From: Syngnathus acus
Lineage: Eukaryota > Chordata > Actinopteri > Syngnathiformes > Syngnathidae
Length of the DNA stretch: 64,000 nucleotides
Direction: 5' to 3'
NCBI RefSeq assembly: GCF_901709675.1
Contig: NC_051087.1
Span: forward strand, 17,123,067 to 17,187,066
Within the stretch, counting starts at the first letter, position 1. Each line of letters starts with the position of its first letter. The notes beneath the pieces are model-generated. The model did no database searches, was not told the origin of the DNA, and worked only from the letters and a program-made list of their open reading frames with translations. Shown here piece after piece: positions 1 to 11,579 of this stretch. A program made the translations under genes and the position numbers.

Positions 1-1951
1 GGACTTGCAACCTCAAATATAGCAGTACTGCCATACACTACTGTTCTGTCTGATCATTACTTAATAAAATTTGAAATTTTAGTTCCTTGTCAAAGACAAG
101 AGAGCAATCAGAATTATAGGAGCCGTAATTTTAACTCCATGACTGCAACTGCGCTATCTGAGTTACTGTCGCCGGCAACCGCCATATTTCCCGCATACAT
201 CGGCTCTATTGATAATCTTACAAATGAATTCAATGCGACATTGTTAAATGCCCTTGACTCTGTGGCGCCGTTACGTCTGAAAACTTGCCGTAGATTGCCT
301 ACTCCGTGGTTCACAGATGAAACGCGTACGCTTAAGCAATTATGTAGAAAGCATGAGCGCAGATGGCGTTTAACCAAACTTGAGGTTTTCCATCAGGCAT
401 GGCAGGATAGCCTCCTGAAATATAAAGATGCGCTTATCTTAGCAAAAACTCGGTATTTTTCGCAAGTTATTAATCTCAATAAAAACAACCCTAAACACCT
501 ATTTGATACAGTGGCAAAGCTGACTCTACGCCAGCCGAACCCCGATAGTTCCTTCCACTCAGCTGACGAGTTCATGAAATTTTTTGCTCAAAAGATTGAA
601 TCCATTAGGGACGAGATCAAGAATACCATTCCAATCGCTCAGTCGAGACCGCCGTTTACCAGCGCTGATGATCATGCAATAACCCTCTCAAATTTTAAAA
701 GCGTGTCCCTTGAAAGGCTTACACAATTGGTTAGTGCGGCGAAACAAACAACATGTTTACTCGACCCTCTTCCAGCCAAACTACTTAAAGAATTATTTCA
801 AATTTTAGGACCGTCCGTCTTAAATATAATCAATCTGTCTGTCTCCTCTGGGATAGTGCCAACAGCCTTTAAAACCGCTATCATTAAACCGTTACTTAAG
901 CGACCAAATCTTGACCCGGACTGTCTCAGTAATTATAGGCCAGTTTCAAACCTCCCATTCATAGCAAAACTTCTTGAAAAAGTAGTAGCGCAGCAGCTTA
1001 TTGATTACATGGTCGCCAATAATCGATATGACTCTTTTCAGTCTGGTTTTAGAGCTAATCATTCCACTGAGACAGCACTTGCTAAAGTGACTAACGATCT
1101 CCTCATAGCTATGGATTCAAACACTTCATCTGTACCGTTACTACTCGATCTTAGTGCTGCCTTCGACACTTTAGACTTCGATATTTTATTAGGGCGTCTT
1201 AAAAGTTGTGTTGGTATTTCAGGGTCAGCACTAGGCTGGTTCCATTCCTATCTATCAGACAGGACGCACCAAGTGGTCCATGGCAATACGTCCTCTGAGC
1301 TCTATAATGTTACGTGTGGTGTCCCACAGGGATCGGTACTCTGACCAATTCTATTTAATATTTATATGATTCCGCTTGGGGACATAATACGTAAATATAA
1401 TATTAGTTTTCAATTCTACGCGGATGACACCCAATTATATATGCCGTTATCAATGACAGATCCGCGGGATTGTTGTAATCTTGAGGCGTGCCTTGCGGAG
1501 ATCAAGCAATGGATGTCTCTTCTAATTTATTATTCTCTGGTCTTCCTAAGTCCCGCATCAAAAGTCTACAGTTAGTACAAAATGCTGCTGCAAGGCTGCT
1601 CTCACGGACAAGAAAATTTGATCACATTACCCCAATATTAGCTGGCTCCCGGTTCATTTAAGATGTGACTTCAAGGTTCTTCTATTAACATATAAATCCC
1701 TGCATGGCTTAGCGCCTTCATATCTCGTCGACCTAGTTGTTCCTTATGTTCCGTCTCGTAACCTTCGTTCGCAAAACGCTACTCTTTTAGCGACACCGAG
1801 GGCCAAGAAAATGTCTGCAGGGTCTAGAGCATTTTCTATTCGGGCTCCAGAGCTTTGGAATGCCCTACCAATGGATATTAGAACTGCTACCTCAGTAGAA
1901 ACATTTAAGACACGTTTAAAGACACATTTCTATGATATGGCCTTTAACTAA
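1..1951 (+). pseudogene. L2 ORF2 (endonuclease end, reverse transcriptase, C-terminal domain), broken
   Basis: The frame is open from base 1 to a TGA at 1342-1344. It starts inside the endonuclease (SDH motif near residue 34). The RT has NYRPVSNLPFIAKLLEK, FQSGFRANHSTETAL and LLLDLSAAFDTLD, then GVPQGSVL just before the stop. The stop looks like one base change of a Gly codon (GGA to TGA), because PILFNIYM and the catalytic YADDTQLY follow in the same frame to about 1516. There the frame breaks: the sequence jumps to the C-terminal domain (SRIKSLQLVQNAAARLL, then RAFSIRAPELWNALP), so the end of the palm and the thumb are deleted. It cannot make an active RT. Confidence 0.85.
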
Positions 1952-2434
1952 CCTGTAGTGGCCGATTCGGCCGGAGTTTGTTTTCTATCCCCCCCCCCCC
2001 TCCCCGGCCGGGGAGGTGGTTAGGTGGCACCCAAGCTGACAGCGGCTATCTGGATTCTCGTGGGCCAATTCAGGATGGGGGAACTGCAGCTCAACCTCCT
2101 CGAAGACACTGCCAGGATAATAGAGGGCTCCTCCGGCAGCCCTTCGCTCTGACTTGGACATCCACTTTTTTTTCATTGATTTTCATATTATGTATTATTT
2201 GTGCCCTCTCTGCATCCATTTCAACCTGGTGATCCTGAAAGGGGGATCCTTCCATCTGTGGTCCCTTCTCAAGGTTTCTCATTTTCCCCTGGCAGGGTTT
2301 TTTGAGTTTTCCTTGCCCTTTTGGGAGCTTAAGATCAGGGGATGCTTTGAGAATAATTGTCAATTTTTGTCTATGTGAAGCCCTTTGAGACTGCTTGTGA
2401 TTTAGGGCTATACAAATAAACTTGACTTGACTTG
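1..2434 (+). mobile_element. L2-clade LINE, 5' cut by the window edge, with 3' UTR
   Basis: Degraded L2 (CR1/L2 group) retrotransposon. The body codes for endonuclease end, reverse transcriptase and the C-terminal domain. The 3' UTR (about 1951-2434) ends in the usual fish L2 tail with AAATAAACTTGACTTGACTT. A C-rich run sits near 1989-2000. Pieces of the same 3' end recur at 33214-33633 (minus), 36257-36850 (plus) and 56200-58030 (minus). Clade assignment rests on the motif style and the tail; the window edge hides the 5' part. Confidence 0.85.
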
Positions 2435-2450
2435 GCTGTAAGTTCTTTAG

Positions 2451-3700
2451 TTAGGCCATAACTTTGATGGTGTAATTTTCTTCTGGTATGTAGGTGCAAC
2501 AGGAAGTACCAATAACGTGGCATACGTCACCTTGTGCTACGGTCATCAAGTCCAGGACCATCCTGTTTTGTAATACCATTAATCTAGTAGCCCGAATCTT
2601 TCTGTTTTGTCCGACATGCAGAGAGAGATTCACAAAAGATTTAAAACGATAGTTCAGTGTTTCTATATAGAGTGCTTGTTATCCATCTCCGATCGTAGGA
2701 AATACAGCATGGACAACTCCGACAGACCATACTTTACAGCTGTCTGGGACATTTGAAACCCAGATGAGATCATGTGGTTTAAAGGCTGTAATAGCCCTGC
2801 GTTGACGTCCAGATTTGTGTGTGGTTGTCAGCTGATTATGCTGTATTTTGTAGGAGTGGTCTGTTACCCACACTGGTGCACACACTCCTGTCAAGTTGGC
2901 GGGCAGCATCAGCTCAACCTTGTGACCACAAAGCCACCAGTCATTATGTATGAAGAGGTTCCATTTGATGGTGTGCCCATGTTGGTCGGAAAGCCCTCGC
3001 CAATAGAAGAAGCTCTTCTATCCTGGCACTCAGTGGTGATGTCCAAGGCTCACAACCAGTTTCCTCCTGGAGGGCAGTTGTCATTAATGCACGTGTGGGT
3101 TTGATATGATTCGATGAAACTCGTGTAAATTATTCCAGATGGTTTTTCTTTATATAGGCCACTTGTGGTGTTTTTTTGTCCTTTGACGGCTACATTGAGA
3201 TTTATCCAGAAGAGTTGATCACAGGTTCCCTCTGCAACTCCAGGCGGGTAAGGGTCCGTGTCAATGACAGTGACGGCATGATGTTGATCTCCAACTCCTC
3301 CCATAGAGGCCATACATTTTGCTTTAGTAACGTTCGTCACAGTGGCTTCTAAGTGAATGGTACCAGGTATTGGTTTTGTATGGGGGTTTTAGGTCCCATA
3401 ACCAGTCCTCATGGTTTTTGTCATATGTCCATCTGTCCCTTTGGTCGACCTTGTCGGTCAGTCTATTCAGATAAAACAGTGAACTATGGCACACTAAGCC
3501 ACAATGCAGCAGAGGATCGACCTGGTTAGTGGAGTCCCCATTGTTTCTAGGTGAACAGAGACACCGGAACATCCCATCGCCTGTCGAGTGGTGATCGTTG
3601 TTTGCTTCACTGACAGTGAGATACCCAACCCAAAACGATAGGACTCCTTTATAGTCACCGCTCCGAAATTTGGGGTCCAGCACTCTCTGTAATTTACAGT
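2451..3700 (-). pseudogene. Endogenous retrovirus env remnant (gamma-type surface and transmembrane parts)
   Basis: Four open stretches lie in order on the minus strand: 3683-3324, 3340-3050, 2909-2679 and 2633-2451. Frames shift near 3330 and again before 2909. The 2909-2679 piece ends a surface-subunit-like region and has a basic R-x-x-R site like a furin cleavage site. The 2633-2451 piece has the immunosuppressive-type stretch followed by C-x6-C-C, the hallmark of gamma-type transmembrane subunits. Cysteine-rich, tryptophan-rich text in the 3683-3324 piece fits a surface subunit. Frameshifts and gaps make it non-functional. No LTRs could be tied to it. Confidence 0.7.
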
Positions 3701-3799
3701 GGCTGAGTTGAATCCAACTGGGCTTTTTTCAACCCTATCAAATATTTTACAATAAAAATGATTTCACTTAATGACCTAGTATCACAATAGCCTTAAGCA

Positions 3800-3949
3800 C
3801 AGGTGTCAAACTCTAGGCCTTGGGCCAAACCAGTCCTGCCATATATCATTTTATGTGGCTCGCAAAAGCAACTCAAGCATGTCAACATCCATGATGCTTG
3901 CTAAAGTCTTTACCAAAAGTTCAAAATGTAATAAATAGTAACACTGAGC
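3800..3949. mobile_element. hAT-like terminal fragment
   Basis: The text CAGGTGTCAAACTCTAGGCC at 3800 followed by GC-poor sequence resembles the ends of fish hAT elements (compare 54199 and 34872). It stops exactly at the Copia LTR at 3950. No target duplication is visible, so it may have been truncated by the Copia insertion or by a rearrangement. Confidence 0.5.
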
Positions 3950-4125
3950 TGGTGCAGCCGGATAAAGACAGAGGACAAATATAACGCAAAGACATGAATT
4001 TGGTTTGGCCTGCATGTGATCACCTTTGTGAATGAGCTGCTGCCATTTATTGATTGCACACAGGTGTGTAGCCACGCCCACACTCACTGGGTCACAGGGT
4101 GAAATAGGGACATGACATATCAACA
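3950..4125 (-). repeat. Copia 3' LTR (176 bp)
   Basis: Direct copy of 7320-7495 with about six substitutions. In element orientation it follows the polypurine tract at 4126-4134 directly. Confidence 0.88.
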
Positions 4126-4195
4126 CCCCCACTTGTTCCTTAATTGACACACAAACATACAGTGCACATTTCAATTTCCCAAGTCCATCGTCCAG

Positions 4196-5302
4196 TTACC
4201 AAATAGAAAACACAAATGTGTCCATCCTGACCTTAGCAACAGGTTTAGTAAAAACATCGGCCACCATATCATCCGTAGGGCAATAAAGAAGAAGATCGTC
4301 AACCCAAATAATCAATATGATTTTGTCATTTCCAACATTTTTACAGTAAACACAATAATCAGCAATATTTTGAACAAAACCATTTTCAATAAGGAAATCG
4401 TGTAACATCCTATTCCAGTTTCGTCCTGACTGTTTCAAACGATAGTGACTTATTGAGCTTACACACTAGTTACTCTCCTGTTTTAGATTTAACCTCAAAC
4501 CCTTCAGGCTGCTCCATGTAAATCACACAGTCTATAGGATCATGGAGATATGCTGTTTTAACAATCATCTGATGTAGCTCTAAATTGTACTGTACTGCGA
4601 GCTGCATCAAAATACGAACAGAAGTCATATCAGCAGTTGGTGAGAAGGTTTCATTATAAATCCTGCCACTTGACTATAACCTTTTGCGACATATCTGGCT
4701 TTGTAAATGGTTTCCAACTGATTTTCTTTCATAGCGTAAACCCATCTACCCCCCACTGCATGTTTTCCCTCAGGTAAAGTCGTCAAAGTAAAAGTATCGT
4801 TCTCTATTAGAGAGTTCATTTCCTCTTTCATAGCTTTGGCCCACTGCTCTGATATAGAAGAGCTCAAAGCTTCTTTTGGGGTCTGTGGAACATCACAAGT
4901 CACACGATAACAATAATCAATACTTGTGAATGCCTCATCACATTTTACCTCATAATCACAATCTGTATAATATTGAGGGGCTCTCCTCTCTCGCTTTGGA
5001 TAACGACCACTCTGGCTGCTCTCACCATTACATTTTAAGTTTGTATCACAAACCTCTATTTTTACTTCAGGTGGGATTGGTTGCGTCTCATCCGGTGTTG
5101 GTTGTGGGGTCTCCACCCTCCTTTCAGACTCAAAATGTTCATACAGGTCATCTGTCTGAGTGTCACATTCAATAGACCTTTTTATAACAAACTTCACCAG
5201 TCTATTTTTGGTTACTTTCCCTGTCTCTGGATAGAAAATAAGATATGCTGGACTGTTTTTGTCATAGCCAACAAATAGGCCTTTTTCACAGCGTGTGTCC
5301 AA
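4196..5302 (-). pseudogene. Copia integrase C-terminus and reverse transcriptase, internally deleted
   Basis: 5302-4625 carries the GYD-type integrase tail and the start of RT (EQWAKAMKEEMNSL, then GRWVYAMK). RT continues in broken frames (ICVIYMEQPEGF-like text, an in-frame TAA near 4485) to LKQSGRNWNRMLHDF and the catalytic WVDDLL near 4290. A few residues later it jumps to DMVADVFTKP, which is the extreme C-terminus of a Copia polyprotein. The RT thumb and the RNase H core are therefore deleted, and the copy could move only with proteins supplied by a relative. Confidence 0.82.
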
Positions 5303-5417
5303 CTTTTTCTTATCATATTTATATGCATAACACTCATTTAGGACAAGTCCGGCTTCTTCCCAGTTAACACAAAATATGGGGTTTGTCCAAGTCGTCTATT
5401 ATATCATCTATTTCTGA

Positions 5418-7235
5418 TTATGCCAGCTGTTTGTACTGCATATATTTTGGTAAGTTACTCTCAATTAACATGCACCTAGCCATTTCAAATAGAGTCCTCC
5501 AGGCCCTTTCCGCGGTCCTATTCTGATGGGGTGAATAAGGAGCTGAAGTTTCATGTCTAATAGCATTTTTACATCGCAAAGACTGAAACACATTAGAGGT
5601 AAACTCAGTTCCATTATCTGACTTTATACATTTAATCTTGCCATAAGGGGCTACATCAGCAATGAACCTCTCAGTAGCGACAACAGTGTCACTCTTGGTT
5701 TTATGAAAATAAGTAAACACAGCTCCAGAATAATCATCAGTGAAAGCTATAGCAAATTTGAAACCACCTTTTCCAGCAGGTTCTATAAGTCCAACCAGGT
5801 CTGCGTGCACAAGCTCTAAAATGTCCTTAGCTCTTTCATCTGCATCTCTGTTTCTGCTCTGAGCAAATTTATCTTTAATACACACTTCAAATGTCATATT
5901 GGGCTTTTTAGTTTTAATTTTCATTCCTTCTGTCACGTTTACCAGCTTTAACACGTCATCATAATTATAGTGTCCCAAAATTTCATGCCATGTTTGAATG
6001 TCATAACACACATTACATTTATCAGTCTCATTTTCAACAGTACTCAAATAAAACAGTCTCTCATTCATATGAATGTCAAAACTCGTACCATTTTTATGGA
6101 TGAGCCGATTCTGTCCCTCCTTGAAGATGACTGTCGCTCCTTGCGCTGTAGCCGCTTTAACAGAAAAGATGTCCTGGGAAAATGATGGCACATAGAGCGC
6201 CTCCATCAGGAACATATCCACAACGCGGCCTTTACCGTCTCTCAAGCGCAACTTGGCAGTGCCTTTCCACTGCGCAATCCCGGTGGCACGCTCTCCATCA
6301 GCCAACTCCAGAATATGGCTCTGAGCCTTGAAAGTTGGGTCAAACTGCACAAATCTCCCGATGTCAGTGATGATGTGTTTTGTCGCTCCTGAGTCGACCA
6401 GAAGACCCTTCACCTTGACTCCGACCGGGGCGTCCTCCAGTTGGACCTTGAATGGAAACGTATGGTCTTCCTCATCCACCGCTTGCTTCACCTTGTGCCG
6501 CTTTCTGCGCCGACAGTGCGCATCTTTGTGCGTGGCGCTTTTGCAGAAGCTGCACCACTGCCTCGGCTCTCTGCTTTCTCCAGTAGCTGACGCACAGTTC
6601 GCGGCCTTGTGGCCCTTCTGGCCGCAGGTGTAACAGGTAAGCTTTACGCTCCAATTGTCTCTTCCTCTGACTTTCATCACACTGTCCTTTCCAGAGCCAG
6701 AAGCGCCAAACTTCTCTGTGCTCTCATAGCTCCTCAGTTTGGTTTTAAACTCAGCAAATGTCATCTTTTCGTCACTCTGCGTAACGTGTACAGAGAATGG
6801 TTTATAAGTATCAGGCAGGCCTTTTAAGATCATTGCCATTAACAAGCCATCACTTATCTCTGCTGCATTATGCCACACTGTAATAGCAGTCTCTGCACGG
6901 ATAATGTAGTCCGTGATACTTTCATTCACACCTTTTTGGAGAGATGTGAGCTCCGTGTACAAACTTATTACGCGCGGCTTTCCTTTCCCTGCGTAATGGT
7001 CACGGAGGATCTGCAGCGCCTTCCTGCCGTCATCGGCAGAATCTCTCATTACAAGGGACAAACTTTTATCATCCAACACCTGAATCAGAACTGCGTACGC
7101 CTCTTCATTCTTACCGGCGTCTTCCTCGGCACCTTCATCATCCGCATCGTCGGGGGTTCACTCAGTATGGTGCTTTTGAGGTCAAGCAGACGCAAGCGTG
7201 CCAAAAACTTGGTTTCCCACAGCTCATAATTATTT
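5418..7235 (-). pseudogene. Copia gag, zinc knuckle, protease and integrase
   Basis: The long frame 7079-5418 (553 aa) begins inside gag. The gag N-terminus (FDGDENNYELWETKFLARL) is readable in another frame near 7235-7080, so a frameshift separates them. Order in the long frame: gag, a CCHC zinc knuckle (CYTCGQKGHKAANC, about residue 148), an aspartic protease site DSGATKH (about 228), a pre-integrase His region (HEILGHYN), then an integrase core with HADLVG, SDNGTEF and the final Glu in AERAWRTLFE. All three DDE acids are visible. The frame stops at 5418, where integrase text runs into a stop. Confidence 0.85.
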
Positions 7236-7319
7236 TCATCTCCGTCAAAACATAAACGGTTCCATCGGCTCCCAAACTCTGTACTAGGCCCATAACCTGT
7301 TGGTTATCGCGGTAAGAGT

Positions 7320-7495
7320 TGGTGCAGCCGGATAAAGACAGAGGACAAATATAACGCAGAGACATGAACATGGTTCGGCCTGCATGTGATCACCTTTGTG
7401 AATGAGCTGCTGCCATTTATTGATTGCACACAGGTGTGTAGCCACGCCCACACTCACTGGGTCACAGGGTCAATTAGGGACATGACATATCAACA
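7320..7495 (-). repeat. Copia 5' LTR (176 bp)
   Basis: Same 176-bp unit as 3950-4125. The coding region begins about 90 bases inside it on the minus strand. I could not match the sequence next to it to a particular tRNA primer. Confidence 0.88.
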
Positions 7496-7723
7496 TATAA
7501 TAGTTCATAGACAGAGTCTTGATGAATAGGGCCTACTGTGTAGAAAACTGCTTAGAACCAGGAAATCGTTTTTAGGTTTTAAAAGATGAATGCATCTAAT
7601 CAAACAAAATTTAATCATTCCACTTTGAACTATATTGAGATACTTATCGAATCACATTTTAATGGAGGCATACATCTAAGAAGGAAATGTTATATTTGGA
7701 AGACTGTCAAGTTCATTTAAATG
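7496..7723. other. Non-coding, no recognised feature
   Basis: AT-rich sequence between the Copia 5' LTR and the MITE at 7726. No open frame, motif or repeat recognised. Confidence 0.5.
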
Positions 7724-7725
7724 TA

Positions 7726-7894
7726 CCGTAATTTTCGGACTATAAGTCGCACCGGAGTATAAGTCGCACCAGCCATAAAATGCCCAAAAAAGTGAAAAAA
7801 AACATATATATGTATATAAATCGCTCCTGAGTATAAGTCGCCCCCCCCACCCAAACTATGAAAAAAACCGCGACTTATAGTCCGAAAATTACGG
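7726..7894. mobile_element. MITE family A (TA-flanked, 169 bp)
   Basis: Ends are inverted copies: CCGTAATTTTCGGACTATAA at the left matches the right end in reverse for over 20 bases. TA flanks both sides (7724-7725 and 7895-7896), as in Tc1/mariner-type insertion. The interior has further copies of the AGTATAAGTCGC motif. Other members: 20655-23916 (long form) and fragments at 30199 and 33968. Superfamily is inferred only from the TA duplication. Confidence 0.8.
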
Positions 7895-8122
7895 TAGGTA
7901 AAAAAATGTAAAAATCAAATTGCATCATATCATACTTGTCAACTTTGAGTTGTGAAAAATAGGGAGTTTTTTTTTTTATCTGCGTATCCGTTCACAATTT
8001 CGTTGGCCACAGGGGCGGAGGGGGAGGTGTTTATTGTCAACCAATCTCTTGCCTCCGATGCATACTTTGGGTTCTGAAAAATGGCGAGATTTTTTTTCCC
8101 ATCGGCGTTTCGGCCCCGACTA

Positions 8123-8345
8123 CAGTGGTCTGCAACCACCGGTCCAAGGCCGGTGCCAGCCTGCAGACTTCTTTGTAACAGGCTGTGAAGAAAATCTTTA
8201 AAAAAACAAAACTCACACACACTTTCTGTAGTAAAGCATATAAAGCCAGATTGAATATTATCACCACTGCAGGGGGTTGCTGGACATCGAAATATCAGGT
8301 TGACTACGACCCGGTCCATGGTGGAAAAAAGGTTGGGGGCCACTG
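8123..8345. mobile_element. Small non-autonomous hAT (223 bp)
   Basis: Starts CAGTGGTCTGCAACCACCGG and ends with the inverted match GGTTGGGGGCCACTG. Flanking octamers CCCGACTA and CCCTATTA agree at 6 of 8 bases, which fits an aged hAT target duplication. No coding capacity. Confidence 0.7.
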
Positions 8346-8482
8346 CCCTATTATATCATCTTCCTTATACACCGCTCCACTCTTTCTAAAATTATTACTT
8401 CAAATTTTAATGAATGTAGATTTCTGACTATGTATTTCAACAACTATGAACACTTTGAACACTTCAACAAAAGTTTTAGGGT

Positions 8483-8933
8483 TGACAAATTATTGTGATC
8501 GTATGAATATGTTGGAATGTAGACTAGAATCATCAAATTTGTTAAAACCTTTCACCTTTCCTTGACTCTGGAAAGTTTCCACATTCAGTTATTGAAACTT
8601 TCCAAATGATGTGGAAACATTCTTGCTTCGTTAGTTATCTAAAATGCTCCACTAGTTTCTGTTTCCACAACCTTGTAAAACAAAGAGCTAAGACTCTCTG
8701 CACTGATTAACCAGGTTGCAGAGGTGACCCCTGAAACCTGTTCACTCTCACCCGTACCCTGCTTTCTTTCCATAAATATTCGCTTGCAAGAGGCCTAAGT
8801 CAGACTGCTTTCAAGCATCTCTGTACCACACAGGGTGCTGATGGCTTGCTCCGCTTGCAAGCGTGAAATGGCCAAACTGTCTCACATGTGGTTCTTGCAA
8901 AGTTAGAGTGAGGAACACTAACATTTTGGTGCC
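8483..8933 (+). mobile_element. Endogenous retrovirus-like LTR, followed by leader
   Basis: Starts TGACAAATTATTGTG and ends AACACTAACA, immediately before a tRNA primer site. A minus-strand copy lies at 18812-19237 and a fragment at about 37055-37240, all sharing the CTGAAACCTGTTCACTCTCA block and a CATAAATATT or CAATAAATATT signal. About 280 bp of leader (8957-9221) follows and is cut by the repeat at 9222. The exact left edge is my estimate from where the two best copies begin to agree. Confidence 0.7.
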
Positions 8934-8936
8934 GTG

Positions 8937-8954
8937 ACCCGGATCCCAACATAC
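8937..8954 (+). promoter_or_regulatory. Primer binding site, tRNA-His type
   Basis: TGGTGCCGTGACCCGGAT lies three bases after the LTR end. It matches the complement of a tRNA-His 3' end apart from about one base. Its position supports the LTR call. Confidence 0.7.
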
Positions 8955-9221
8955 CCGACTGCTGACGGAGGGAGGACGGACAACAAAAAATTCCGATTAA
9001 TTTGCTGGCAGTTATTGTGTTGTTTTTTTAGGTTTTTTTGGTGGATTGTTCTATCAGAAAAGCTCCTCTATGGAGGTTGTGTGAGATGCAAATGAGCAAG
9101 AATGAATGATTGTCTGGATGAAAGGAAAATACAGGTTGAATGGTTGAAGTTGTTGGAGATTACTATGGGAATATTAGTAGAACAACTTTGAAGAAAGAGT
9201 GATTTTGAGCAAGGTAAATGC

Positions 9222-11155
9222 TGTCAAACCTGCACTTTTTAGTAGTGACCGGCTTCCCATTAAAGGGTTAGATAAGCCAGGGTGAAGGGACTCGTCCGTC
9301 TCTGACCACCTGTGTTAAATTAATTCTAAAAGAATCAATGTAATCTCTTTTTGACGCCAATCCCTCTGAAGTCAAACGACGCTCGTGCTGAGTAACTTAA
9401 ATTTGAGACACGTCGTCAGAATAACCGCGCCATACTGATGGCTCCCTTCGGTGATTTGAGGCTTTTGTTATATTTCGGATATTTTTAGATGTCTTTGTTA
9501 AGACCTCAGGTATTCGTTGATCTAGCGCACACTTGCCCTAGTTGTGCCGAAGTAACTATTTATATGGGTCAGCTCTACTTTGTTGCCGAAGTAGCGAGCC
9601 TACACGTCTTTATTCGATGAAGGGTCGAATTAATGGAAGTATGACAATAATAGTATTTGAGAAGTAATTTGATATCATTAGTTCTAAAACTATATATAAA
9701 CTCCTAACTGTTGAAATGCTTCAAACAACTCGATTATTTAAACGAATGATATTTTAAAACGAATCAAATATTTAAGCGAAGTAAAATTACCCTTCAAATA
9801 GTTTTGAAGGCAATTTAATTCGTCAATTGTCTGAGTTAGATTTAAACGCGGCCCGACAAGTACAGGACGGGCCCGCAACCAACGAACAATTGAATGGATT
9901 TGAATCCAACAATAATCCAACTAGTCTAATTTAAACACATACATTGAATTACTTGATTGAAGTAAATATTTAAACGAATTAAATATTTAAACGGGATAAA
10001 ATTATCCTTCAAATAATTTTGAAGGCAATTTAATGCGTCAATTGTCCGAGTTAGATTTAAACGCGGCCCGACAAGTACAGGACGGGCCCGCAACCAACGA
10101 ACAATTGAAAGGATTTGAATCCAACAATAATCCGACTAGTCTAATTTAAACGCCTTCATTAATCTTATTTATCACGGTCCGATTTTATACCATAATAATT
10201 ACCTGTAACCGAATCGAATTGTCAAATCAAAAACAAACAGTCGATTGCATATACCATACAAATTAGTGCACAACGAATTAAATGATTATACAAACCACAT
10301 TTATTGAAAAAGTATGAAATAGAATTACAAATCTTAATTCCTCCAACAACTGGAATAATTTCACTCACTGATACCCGTACAAATAAAATCATTCAGTCAC
10401 GGAGTCTTTTTGATGATAAAACATAAATCAGTAAATTAGGAAAAGGTGGCTACAAGTTGTATGCAATTTTTGGTGAAAATAAAGTCGAGTTGATCAGTTC
10501 GCTTTTATTTCTAGAATTCAAATTTGGGAAATAGGTTGGCCTCGAGAGGACCGGAGTTCGCCCCGACGGCTGTCCTCCCCCTGGCTTAAACACGGAAAAC
10601 TCCGTTCCCCTCACCTAGCTCCTTGTGAAATGTCGTCAAGTCCAATTATTTGAGTAAACCCAAGTTAATCCAAGCAAGCGATCTTGCGTCTTATACTAAG
10701 ATTTCTGAGGCTGGAAAGAGTCTTGGAACTCTTGCGAGCTTCTTCACGTATTAATGCTCTTTGGGAGAGAGAAGCCCCGTGGTTGTCTGCAGTGGCTTTT
10801 TATAGGCCTCTCTGCCCCCCCCCCCCTCTTACTGGCATCTATACTTCGCATAGCATAGAATTGCACAATCTCAGCTGATCTGTGAGGGTTGTGCAATCCC
10901 CTTTTGCCTCTCAGCTGAGAACCACTGCTTGTTCAGCGTCCTTGCTTTGGATTGCTCAATCCAGGTTTTCCCCAAATTACGCAAGCCTGCTGCCCCCTGG
11001 CAGCTGTTTCCGCTCTTTCATTTTTCCCATGAACTGTTTTCCACCAAAAATACAGCCAACACCCCGGTGAGCCCCCCCCTTCCTTTTAAATCATTCAAAA
11101 CACTTTTCATGAAAATAAAACTTCAATGTTACATGTCAATAAAATCATGAATCCT
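9222..11155 (+). repeat. LTR-like dispersed repeat R2, copy 1
   Basis: Begins TGTCAAACCTGCAC. The first 350 bp are the reverse complement of 22340-22651 and 42490-42800, sharing blocks such as GATGGCTCCCTTCGG and TTAAGACCTCAGG. The interior has a 215-bp tandem duplication, AATAAA-type signals near 10480 and a C-rich run near 10815. A TG start and polyadenylation-like signals suggest a long LTR, but no primer site or coding region was found and the right edge is uncertain. No gene seen in this 1.9 kb. Confidence 0.45.
9791..10170. repeat. 215-bp tandem duplication inside R2
   Basis: Two units, starting near 9791 and 10006 at CCTTCAAATA, run through a GC-rich core GCGGCCCGACAAGTACAGG and GAACAATTGAA. 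They differ at only a few bases, so the duplication is younger than the element around it. Confidence 0.8.
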
Positions 11156-11161
11156 TGATTA

Positions 11162-11366
11162 TACTGATTAAAACATCTCAAAACATTTGAATCAACCTTT
11201 TTGAATATTTCTTATTGATTAAAACATCTCAAAACATTTGAATCAACCTTTTTGAATATTTCTTACTGATTAAAACATCTCAAAACATTTGAATCAACCT
11301 TTTTGAATATTTCTTACTGATTAAAACATCTCAAAACATTTGAATCAACCTTTTTGAATATTTCTT
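11162..11366. repeat. 51-bp tandem repeat, four units
   Basis: Units contain GATTAAAACATCTCAAAACA and TTGAATCAACCTTTTTGAAT, with starts near 11166, 11217, 11268 and 11319. The copies are almost identical. No coding role. Confidence 0.9.
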
Positions 11367-11579
11367 AACACACCACCATAATCTAATTGTAGTGGGCACC
11401 TTGGTACAATTATGTGATAATATTGCTTTAAGACAGGGGTCACCAACTTTTCTTAAACCGAGAGCTACTTCCTGGGTACTGATTAAGGCAAAGGGCTACC
11501 AGTTTGACACACACTTCTGAAATAGCCAATTTGCTCAATTTGGCTTTCACTATGTGTTATTATTGTCATTTGCAGTTCA

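Larger units (their letters stand above)
3950..7495 (-). mobile_element. Copia (Ty1) LTR retrotransposon, internally deleted
   Basis: Two 176-bp direct LTRs (3950-4125 and 7320-7495) bracket a minus-strand gag-pol. The LTRs start TGTTGATATG and end GCTGCACCA in element orientation. A G-rich polypurine tract (AAGTGGGGG) sits just inside the 3' LTR at 4126-4134. Domain order is gag, zinc knuckle, protease, integrase, RT, which is the Copia order (integrase before RT). The second half of RT and most of RNase H are missing. I counted about six LTR differences (about 3.4%). Five-base flanks (TGAGC and TATAA) do not match. Confidence 0.9.

Noticed and set aside
11162-11366. Regular 51-bp repeats considered as a CRISPR array
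   Set aside because: Units are head-to-tail without unique spacers, in a eukaryotic transposon-rich context.
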